This document shows, piece after piece, positions 54,913-64,000 of a stretch of DNA of 64,000 nucleotides. The position numbers and the translations under genes are program-made. This DNA comes from Blumeriella jaapii (taxonomy: Eukaryota > Ascomycota > Leotiomycetes > Helotiales > Drepanopezizaceae). The stretch lies in contig VWND01000018.1 in NCBI GenBank assembly GCA_009599575.1, positions 496,001-560,000 on the forward strand, read 5' to 3'. The notes below the pieces were generated by a model. That model worked only from the letters and a program-made list of their open reading frames with translations. It did no database searches and was not told the DNA's origin. Position 1 is the first letter of the stretch. Each line of letters starts with the position of its first letter.

Positions 54913-57900
54913 TGCTGTGCGGCTTGGAGGGTTGGAGTTGCGGGCGTGTGGATGTCTGGGTGTCTGGGTGTCTGGGTGCAGATTTGTCGTGGAGGGAGGG
55001 AGAAGATAGAAGGTCTGCTGTACAAACGTCTCTCCTGGAATGTGGAAGGGTAAGCTTGGGGTTTGTGTTTAATTCCTACCCAGGTCTTAATTGGGGCTTC
55101 CTCTTGGTATTGATATACTAAAGAGTGACAGCGAGTTGCGAAACTCGGTCGACGAGTCAGGACCGTTTCTATTACTCACGGTTTCCAATCATACCTATAA
55201 TGTACCGTGCTCCACATTCGTGACTGTGTAGAACGTCGCCTTTTTCACAGGCTTCTAACTGCCTCCCAGACTTCACCCCAGACGACCCTCGAGTCACATA
55301 CCCAATAAGGCTCAACGCACATTCCAGCTAGTCATTCCGTACCTGTTAACGAGATGTCTATTCTTTGTCACATTTGGTTTCGGGGATTTTAGAAAAAGTG
55401 TGAGAAGAGTCTTAATGTTACTTGACCAGCTATTTCATCCTGATATGCTATTGCTATCACTGAGCAATATCGCACGTTCAGAGGCCAGCTTAGATAAACC
55501 CATGCGTTGCTCGTCAGAGCTAGCGCTGGGAGATATGTAATTTAGTCAAACACTTGTACTCGTCCCAAGCGTGGCTAAGCGCGTCAGTATTCAAGTGGGA
55601 AACAGATAAGCATAATTTAGGCACGTGACCCGTTCCTAAACCCAGTTTTTGTAAAAACGGCAATTCTACGCTCGGCCACTTCACCAAGGCAGTCATTTTT
55701 GAAATGTTCTCTTGGGGGTTTTCACATTGCGGTAGTCGCCTTGGGAAATGGAAAATTGACAGCTGGGCCTGTTCTGTCAAGTCAGGCTATATCGAGTCGT
55801 GCTCTCCGGATGATGAGGCATTTCCAGGGCAGAAAGCTTGTTGATCGCCTACACCTGGAACTGGCTTACAGCAAACGCATTTAGGGAGCAGCGAGTGCTA
55901 TTTGGCCGCCGCTTGCTTTCTTCAAACCCACCTCGAACGGAAGGTACATAACCTAGACTTGGCAAAGGGCTTAAGGAAAAGGTAGCGAAAACGGGTCCGC
56001 TCTGTAACGATCCAGCAAGAATTTCATCAAACAACCTGCGAGCACATGTCAAACGGGCTCAGAGCCTTGCTGAGCGAAGTGAAGACTGAGGCCGCTGAAA
56101 TTTGAATTATGCCCTCTTTGTAACTCGGCGGGAGCAGTGATGTGTTCTTCTACGAGGGTATGGGCATGATGATGGAAGTTACGTCAGTTGGCACGTATAA
56201 CCTAAATAGCCTGTAACCACTCATCTCAACTATCAAGCCAAAGCGTTGCCTTTCCTATGGTAGTAATTCCGTGATTTCGAATTTTTGTTATTAGCGCGGT
56301 AAGTTGATGATGGCAAAGAAAATGACAGCAAGTCGAGATTTAACAGCTATGTATCCGTTTTGAATGGCCTATTTTCGAGTTAAACCGGGTTGATAGTACG
56401 TACTCACGCTGCCGTTGGCATGTTGCGAGCTCTTCCTGGCTGGTAAACAAAAGATGGCGAAGTCAAAGATTTTGGCAATTCAGCCGTCATGGTCTGCTTT
56501 TCGGCAGATTGACGTGTGTTGAGGCTTCTGAGGTGTTGGTAAAGTCAGGTCTGGAGGCTTTACTCTCAAGGAATCGCTACCATTGGTAAACAAAAGATGG
56601 TGAAGTCAAAGATGATTCATTCTTCGTGCCCTGAAGGCTGTTTATGTAGTTATGGATGTTCTAATACTATGGAAGGTGCGAGCCTACGAATATGGATGAT
56701 GACGTGGATGACTTGTGATCACCTCGTCATCATAGTTCTTCTCATGTATTTAAGGATGCTTTATGCCTACCTGTATTTATGTAACACTGGCCATTTCAAA
56801 CTATCTGAAGGCCCGGAACTGTACGGCTAGCACGCTGGAGCTTGTTATGATTCAAGTGGAACAAGATTCTGCAAACATGGCTTTATCGGTTGTTCTCATA
56901 CTGGTCTAGAAAATTTATGCGCGAATGAAGGCTTATGCCTCTACCGGATATTGGCATCGTCACTCCCAAAAGATTTTTCAGGCCTAGTAACGCGATAGAA
57001 CGATTGCGAAAGCGATTTCAAACGCTATATTGAAGTCGGTTTCTTTTATGGGACCAACCTTAGGCCTGTACAGTACTGTAAGAGGTTGGCTTACTTCTGT
57101 AAGCCGTGAGAAGAGGATTTAGTGTTACAAGTTTTGCCATTGTGCATGACAGGAGAAGCTGGTTGGTGATTTGATTATGTTTGGCAACAAACGCACGTTT
57201 GTAACGAACCTGCTCGGTAAGAGATTGCGAAGTAGCAACAGCTTCGGAAGCAACAGCAGTACGCATAAGGCAGGACCAAAAAAAAATTTTCATCCGTGAT
57301 GCTTGGAGTAATCATATTCGTGGCTCCAGATCTTTTCTAAGCAAGTTGCATCTTGCAAAGTAAGCTTTCAAAAGCGTGGCCGACTATTCAGTAGTCTGAT
57401 AATTTAGTATCGTAATCCAAATCTACGTTTGGCTGAAATTTACGATTCGCTGTGATCAAGCGAAATCAGATGGGAAAGGCAGGCCGCCTCACGATGATTG
57501 CTTCGACCGCCATTTCACTTTCAAAACCCCGAACATGGAAGACGGGCTTTGTCCTCTGTCTGGGCGTGGGGAAAGAAAATGAGAGCGCGAACTCCGCGGA
57601 ATAAATACCAATCCTGGGTTGAGGAGCTAGCGATTAGGCGGCCTTACGTATGACTCAAGCTCCATTTACACATATTCCTCGGAATCGAGATTCACGCCAA
57701 GAGTTTAGCATCAGTAGACGATATTTTAACGCGCTAGAAAAAGCCCACCGCTAAATCGAGGGAAAAAATGTATTTTTCTTCGCCCTATGTAAAACCTTTC
57801 GACGGCGGGGGGCTTCTCAGGAGACCCGTCTATCTCATGAAGCAATCACTCCAAATAGAATTCAGAAGGCCTACTTCCTGTGTTTTCTTTGCATTTGGCC

Positions 57901-59101
57901 CTTTTACTCGGGGATTTTGGAAAAGAACAACTTCCTCTATGGATCAACTTAAGCATTAAAAGATTTAGTTGCTCACGTAACCCTTACTTATTTACTCACC
58001 TGCTTACATACTTACATTTTGACTCACTGACTTTCTAGGTCAGCATTTAATCTTCTTTTCCTCTTCGTCTTTGCTCCTTTTTTATTCATCCTTTCTCCCG
58101 CCTCTGTCTGTCCATTCTCCTTCAGGAGACCGAAGATACTAAAAAAGAGAGTTTGAGAACTGCTGACCAAATCTGGTTTCCTGGAAGTACACATTCGGCT
58201 TGCGAGATGACCAAATCACAAGGGCACGAATTCTGCCAAAGTTTTCAATCCTTTTATAAAATAACTTAAAGTTCCTTTGGTAGTTGAATTAAGAATCCAG
58301 ATATCATATATAGTAATAACGCTAATTTTTAAATCAAACAGACAAATTGGCAGTACCTAAAAATGAAAATCGACAATCACAACAAGGGTGGTAACCATTA
58401 GGATGACAACAACATACCATTGGTAAGCGAAAAAAAAAACAGGCATAAAGACTGACAAGGAGGACTCGAGAAGTTGGAATCGAATTTAACTATATACGTG
58501 CATGCCATTATGTTCTCAAACCATAATAAAAGCATGCAAAAACTTCCTTTCTCGAGGTTTTCAAGTCATTTGGCTGCTCTGAGTATTTCCTTGGTATGAT
58601 GAGGAAGTCTCTGTCTTTTCTTTTCTTCCGTCTTTATATACATATGGAACGGAGGGTTCTAACTACTCCTTCCTTTTTGAACTCGCCTATTCTTTCGTTC
58701 GGTGGCAACATAAGCACAAAAAGCTCTTCCATTCCTTCTTCCTTCTTCTTCCTCCTCCTTCCTTCTTGATTCACAGACAAAGCCCGAATTAAATGGAAGC
58801 ACAAAGCTCGAATCAAACGCTGCCTGATCGGTAATTTACCATCTTACAGAGTCCCAAGCTTCTCCTGAAGAGCTGACATCCAAGCTAATTGATGTCAGCT
58901 TGCCAAAAGGCATGGCCTCTACTGATCAGGGCTCAGATATTGTTCTGATTTCGGTGAGTCTGATGAAGAAGCTAAAACTGAAGCCCATCACCCTGAAGTC
59001 TCAATGCAATGCGTTTTGTAGGTAGTGTAGTCACAGTAGGGATCAGTGAGTAGGGTTCTGATATGCATTCCAGTAATGAGTATCTGGGGATACCGGAATT
59101 A
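54913..59101. other. gene-poor 4.2-kb stretch
   Basis: Moderate AT content, no RIP-like stop-filled frames and no protein family signal. Short overlapping frames (55520-55780, 56597-56830, 57060-57293) look accidental. Contains TGTCTGGG tandem copies (54952-54979), a direct repeat at 56442/56585, and a GTACAGTAC motif at 57068. CT-rich tracts occur at 58050-58110 and 58730-58765. Confidence 0.4.
56442..56613 (+). repeat. 29-bp direct repeat pair
   Basis: GGTAAACAAAAGATGG(C/T)GAAGTCAAAGAT occurs at 56442-56470 and 56585-56613, 143 bp apart, with one difference. Confidence 0.9.
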
Positions 59102-59379
59102 TGTCCCAAAAACAGTGGGTCGTGCACGGACCAACCTACGTCATTCCTTATCACCCCAAACCCCTCCTGCCATCCCCCCTGCCACCCCTTCAGCCACCCC
59201 TTAGCCACACCCTCGCACCTCGCACCTCCCATTTCCCATCACCATCACTATCACCATTACCATCGACAACTACTATTGCGCGCTAGTTTATATTAGTATT
59301 TACAATACCATTACTAACATTTCATCATTTTGCACCAATATTTCATTTTACATTAATATATTACAATTAATCATTCGAG

Positions 59380-60130
59380 CTGCGCATTTATTTGCGTCCA
59401 CGATCGTCGGCAAATTTGGTTACAAGTCTGCGACCCCAAGGAATACTGTCGTATAAAAACATATTAAATATCATCGGGAAAAACGCAAGGATTAGCTGCC
59501 GTATCGAGCGTCGAAAATAATATGTAATTTTAAAAAACCAAATCCCGAACCTTTTTATATACGCTACAAACGTAGGCAGATCTTTTAATAATAGTTTTTT
59601 TACGACTTTAAAAAAATACTATCGTATAGTAATATAATAAATATTATCGTAGCGCAAAAGCGAGTCTCCGAATCAAAATTCAAGCATTAAACTTTTAAAA
59701 AATCAGGTTCCGAACTTTTCGTTCGCAATAGTTACTAAATACTAGTTTCGTAATCGGCGATAATTAAATTTGGTGCTTTTTATATACGCTACGAACGTAG
59801 GCAGATTTTTTAATAATAATTTCCTTGCGATTTTAAAAAAAATACTATCGTATAATAATACAATAAATATTATCGTAGCGCAAAAGCGAGCTTTCGAACC
59901 AAAATTCAAGTATTAAACATTTTACTAATATTATAATAATTATCGTATAAAAGCCGATATAAATTGCAATTATTCGAACTGCGCATTTATTTGCGTCCAC
60001 GATCGTCGGCAAACTTGGTTACAAATCTGCGATCTTAGAAAATGCTATCGTACAAAAACATACTGGATATTATCGGAAAAAACGCAAAAATTAGCTACCG
60101 TATCGAGCGTTGAAAATGATATCGGCGGAT
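59380..60130 (+). repeat. subterminal repeats inside the TIR element
   Basis: Two direct copies of about 150 bp start near 59370 and 59972 (shared CATTTATTTGCGTCCACGAT and CGTATCGAGCGT), about 600 bp apart. Between them, two copies of another segment start near 59568 and 59777 (TATACGCTAC-AACGTAGGCAGAT, ATTATCGTAGCGCAAAAGCG). Copies differ mainly by transitions. Confidence 0.85.
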
Positions 60131-60949
60131 ACGTTTTTGCTTTTCGCGCAACGCGTATATATATAAATATTCGTATATTTGAGAAATCGTGCAATATGTT
60201 TTTTAATAAACGTAGTTAAAAAAATTAAAACGATAATAAAAATGGATGGGTAAATATAAAAAAGTTAAAACGATAATAAAAATAAATAAATAAATATAAA
60301 AGAAATCGCCGCGAAACGCCGCTAGCTTAGCTCTGCTTACTAGCTCGGCCGACAAAAACAAAAAAGCTTGCAACTTTCAAATAAGCTATTGCTAACGAAA
60401 TTTTCCGATTTATTTGTGTAAAACAATTATAATCGGTACCTGACAATTTTAGCTTTTTTGTTATACGTATTGCGTTATACGTATTGCATATTAGTATTCG
60501 AGCAATTTTACTAATTTTTAAATTAAACAAAAAATATAAACGATTTATTCGGAAATCCAGACGGCCTTCCGCCGATCAGAATCACACCGTTTCTTATTGC
60601 AAAAAAGCAAAAGAAGCGCGTTGTAAAATATAATATTCCTAAAAATTAAACCGCGAACCAACTTATTTTAAACAATCTTTTTAATTTCGCGAAATAGCGC
60701 AACAACTTTTTTTTCTTTTTTTTGCGACTATTATTTTACAAATTCTATAAAGCATTAATAAGAAAGATTTTAACACTTATTTTTCGTACGTTTCGAACGT
60801 TTATCGGAAAAAAAAACGAATACAAAAACACTTAATAATAGAACTGCTATTATAAACGCTTAAAAAACATAATTATTAATACGATATACGACCGCACTAG
60901 CACTCGTAAAAACGCTGATTTTACGAAATATTATTTTGGCCTTAAAATT

Positions 60950-63483
60950 GTTTTGTTAATTTCAAAAGCAGATATTATTTTGCAACGCATCTCGAAGCCA
61001 TATTTTTATACTTTCGCCGAATCCGATATTTCAAAACCTAATAATATAATTCGTCAAATCGCCGAAAAAAAGCTTATAAAAAGTGCTGGGCCTTTTTTTG
61101 TACGCCAGCTTTTTACAGGCAAAGTTGCTTTTATTTAATTTCGCCAAAAGCTCGAAATTGCGAATAAAATGCACGCTAATAAAAACAGAATTAATAAATA
61201 AAACAAATTACTTAAGCAAAACGGAAAAAAGTGCAAATCGACGACCGTAAAATAATCGACAAAAAAGATTAATTTATTTACGAAAAGCTAGCTGCTGCAA
61301 AAAACATATGCGACAAACGAAAATTAAAATACAAAGTATTTTTCCTTAAAAAAAGCAAAAGAATAAAGCTTATATAATATATTGCTTAGTATAACCCTGC
61401 CAGATTAGCTGTTTTTTGGCCGAAAATAAATATATAATTATAGCAGATTCCATTTATAAAACAATATGAAACGAAGCAAAGCTATTCTTTTTGGTTTGCC
61501 GCTTTAAACACGCAGAATGGCGCATTTGCTTTAATTGGATTTGTTTTAATAAAAAACGCTCGTTTATTAATTAAAGCATTAAAATTCGCATCTGATTCTA
61601 TGCGAAAAAAAAGCTTGATTTAAAAGATTCGATATTGCTTAACAAACGATTTTGCAAAAAAGCAATTTGCTTTTAAAACAATATTTATTTAAAAAAATAT
61701 GCGATTAAGCTATAATTTCGTACAACACTTTTTTTGCAAATAGCACGCTTGAAAATAATAAAAAAAAAGCTTAGCAACGACGATTCTTTTACTAACGCTA
61801 AAAAAAACATCTTATAGCAGTTTTGTTTAATCGAAAAACAGAAGCTGGCTGCGACGCGTTTATTTAAATCGCAATCGACTGCTGTTTTTTCCCGATTATT
61901 ATATCAAAAAAAAAATGCTCGCGGCCATAAAAAAAAGTGGTATTTTCGTCGATATATTAAAAAAAAATGGAAAGATACGAAAGTGCTATAAGCGTATTAT
62001 ACACGCCAGCTTAATTACATTATTTTGCAAATAATTACTACTGGTGTTTTCGAAAAATGGCATAATCAGTTGAAACTTTAGCTTAAATTGCGCAAAAATC
62101 AGAATTTTATATATACGTTTGCTGCTGTAATAAAAACAATAGAAGCTTGCTGCTTGGAACAAAACGTTAAAAAAGAAAAAGCTGAATTTGACGCTCGAAT
62201 TAAGCAAGTAACGCTTATGGATCGCGAGCCTTGGTTGCGTCAGTTTCTATTTCAGCTTTAAAAAATTCTGTGTAAAAGCTTAAAAAAAGGCTGATCGTAT
62301 ATTAGCCTAGGCTAAAGGTCGCATAAACATTTCACAACTCGATTAGTACGGAAAATATAATTATAAATCTTTTCGCAAATACAATCTTTTTTGCTTTTAT
62401 ATAATAGAAAATTAAATGTTTGCGTTTCGCAGACAGCAGCTGCTAAAAGAAAAAAAAAGAAAAAAAAAAACGCAAGCGATAAAATAATATAAGCGATAAC
62501 GAAACAAATAAAAAAAAAAAAAACGAATTCTTCGAAAAGCAAAATGCTTTTAAAATTTTATTAATACGATTTATATCAAATTGAACGAGATATTTAGCTG
62601 TTTTCTCGAAAAAAATTTTAATTAAAGTTTTTTTCAACGCAATCGAGAAATTATTTTATATTTTTTAAAAGTCTTTGATTGTATTTAAAAAAACGAAATT
62701 GACGCAGTTTCCAAATAACAATTGCATGCTTAAAATCGTTTTTAATTCCGCGAGATTATTAATCGTTCCTAAGCTATTATATATAAAACAAAAGATTTAT
62801 TAAAAAATTAAAGTATTTTTTTCGAACTTACTAAATCAGTATTAGCTGCAAAGCAAAAGCTGATAAGCGACGCTTTTAATTAAATTGACCGCGTGTTTAT
62901 GAAAAGCTTATTAAATAAGATTGGTACCGATAAAAGACCTGAAAAATTGTTGCTTAAACGCGACGCGTTTGAAATAAATATAAAAAACGATAGTATATTT
63001 GATAATTTGGATATTAAAATAGATAATACTACGATATCTGTTAATACGATATACGGCTTTTTTTTCGATTTACCTTCGGCGACGCCAGCAGGGCGGGTAT
63101 ATAATTTAGAAAAAAGATCGGCAGAAATCGTTACACCAGTAAATTTTATTTTTCGAAGTCAGCAAACATTAATAATTTTTAGTCGTTTGCTAAGAATTGA
63201 AAATCGAGCTGCTACGCGTTTGCGAATAATTGAAGAATATATAAATTTTATTGTTCGTCAGATAAAAAAACGAAGCATATCTAAGCTATCGCTAGCGCAA
63301 TTTTACTTTCGGTTGCTTATTCAAATCGCGTCGCCTGTTCAGTTCGCGTCGTCTTTTGGAAATTTTACTTTTACGCATATAGCTTTAAATAACGAAATTA
63401 CAATCGACAGCGTTGATTTTAGGATTGTAAGTTTTCAAAGGGTCCAAGGGCGTCGTGTTGATAAAAAAAGCGATGAATTGTAA
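60950..63483 (+). pseudogene. coding remnant of the TIR element, unrecognised
   Basis: On the + strand the frames stay mostly open if TAA/TAG are read as RIP-changed CAA/CAG. Readable pieces include the 60953 segment (FFVRQLFTGKVAFI), the 61500 segment (YSFWFAALNTQNGAFALIGF), the 61912-62258 segment (KWYFRRYIKKKW, GVFEKWHNQ, MDREPWLRQFLFQL) and an uninterrupted 194-codon piece from ATG 62899 to 63483 (IRSQQ-like, RIENRAATRLRIIEEYINF). It is likely the transposase or an accessory protein, but no DDE triad can be placed and no family was recognised. Confidence 0.5.
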
Positions 63484-63639
63484 ATAAGTATGAATAGTTG
63501 TAAAAATATTAAACGCGTCGCATAAAACAATTGTTTAGTGGGGTCCCGCCCTTTATTTCTTATTTGGTTTATGGTCTGTGCACCCTCCCACGTGCGGCCA
63601 CGTGGGCCTTCTCGCCGGGCCCACTGTTTTTGGGACATA

Positions 63640-64000
63640 ATCACGTTTACCGTATCTGGATGTAGGTACAAGTGACTTAGGCTCTGCGAATTGAGAACTG
63701 GAAGTGTTTTCCAAGGAAGAAGAAAGTAGAGCTAGCTTCAACAAAGCTCCAAGCAGCATGGCCAAGCGTTGCTTGAAAGCACTGCTTATCTACGAATTTG
63801 CGGCAGTATCAGGAGAAAGAATTGACAGCAATCATACAAATGACAATGATAAATGATGACAGGCAAAAAAAACATGCAAGCCTCTCAAGCTTTGGTTTGG
63901 CTGAAACCGTGTGCCGACTACCGTACTTCCCATCAATTTGTATGTATGTATGTATGTACTTACTTTCACAAGTCCAATTTTTAATGATTTGCATCCATCT
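63640..64000. other. right edge, no supported gene
   Basis: Host sequence beyond the TA target of the TIR element. Contains a (TATG)n microsatellite at 63941-63958. No gene seen. Confidence 0.4.

Larger units (their letters stand above)
59102..63637 (+). mobile_element. 4.5-kb TIR DNA transposon, TA-flanked, RIP-mutated
   Basis: The left end reads TGTCCCAAAAACAGTGGG (59102-59119) and the right end is its exact reverse complement (63620-63637). Both are directly flanked by TA (59100-59101 and 63638-63639), the duplication typical of Tc1/mariner/pogo-type insertion. Beyond the TIR, the words GTGCACGGACC on the left and the complement of GTGCACAGACC on the right also match, but the right end has about 40 extra bases with a CCCACGTG palindrome. 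The interior (59290-63500) is AT-rich and stop-filled in a RIP-like way, the ends are GC-normal. Family not identified; the size is larger than typical pogo-like elements. Confidence 0.8.

Noticed and set aside
59063..59296. 77-codon His/Pro-rich + strand frame
   Set aside because: Low complexity from CACC/CATCAC runs at the left end of the TIR element, crossing its border.

Overview
This is eukaryotic nuclear DNA from a filamentous ascomycete (Pezizomycotina). Genes are compact, with 45-107 nt GT-AG introns (one GC-AG), and the proteins are fungal in type (DIB1, BMS1, PBI2, a mitochondrial PDK-type kinase, a ZIP transporter, a MARVEL protein, an MDR reductase). Between the genes lie AT-rich transposon relics. 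Duplicated copies there differ almost only by C/T and G/A transitions, the mark of repeat-induced point mutation (RIP). No species is assigned.

Layout. 1.6-21 kb is ordinary gene space: DIB1 (-), a GST (+), BMS1 (-), PBI2 (+), PDK/BCKDK-family kinase (+), ZIP transporter (-), MARVEL protein (-), MDR oxidoreductase (-) and a secreted protein (-). Exon boundaries were inferred by eye from splice signals, frame and family conservation, and each model closes in frame. A 5'-truncated LINE with target-site duplication lies at 3.6 kb, and a truncated tRNA-Arg(CCT)-like sequence at 19.7 kb.

21-32 kb is gene-poor. It holds a satellite of about 190 bp (23.8-26.1 kb), a decayed NmrA-like gene (27.2-27.8 kb), and a field of degenerate repeats built on a short GATGTGCAACA core that includes six perfect-length 74-bp tandem units (30.3-30.8 kb).

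32.1-52.2 kb is one nested transposon complex. A Tad-like LINE (+) was hit close to its 5' end by a chromodomain Ty3/gypsy element (Gypsy-1, -). A second chromodomain Ty3/gypsy element (Gypsy-2, -) then inserted into one LTR of Gypsy-1. All three insertions keep recognisable target-site duplications and the LTR pairs have identical lengths (294 and 413 bp). All are RIP-mutated and dead. Gypsy-2 carries an antisense, cysteine-containing reading frame next to its 3' LTR.

52.7-55 kb returns to genes: a mitochondrial-carrier-like membrane protein (+) and a small membrane protein (-). 55-59 kb has no gene I can support. 59.1-63.6 kb is a 4.5 kb TIR-bounded DNA transposon flanked by TA, RIP-mutated, with an unrecognised coding region.

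The housekeeping genes do not form a cluster or pathway. Candidates for novelty are the antisense ORF of Gypsy-2, the TIR element, the two satellites that share a core word, and the dispersed GTACAGTAC motif.
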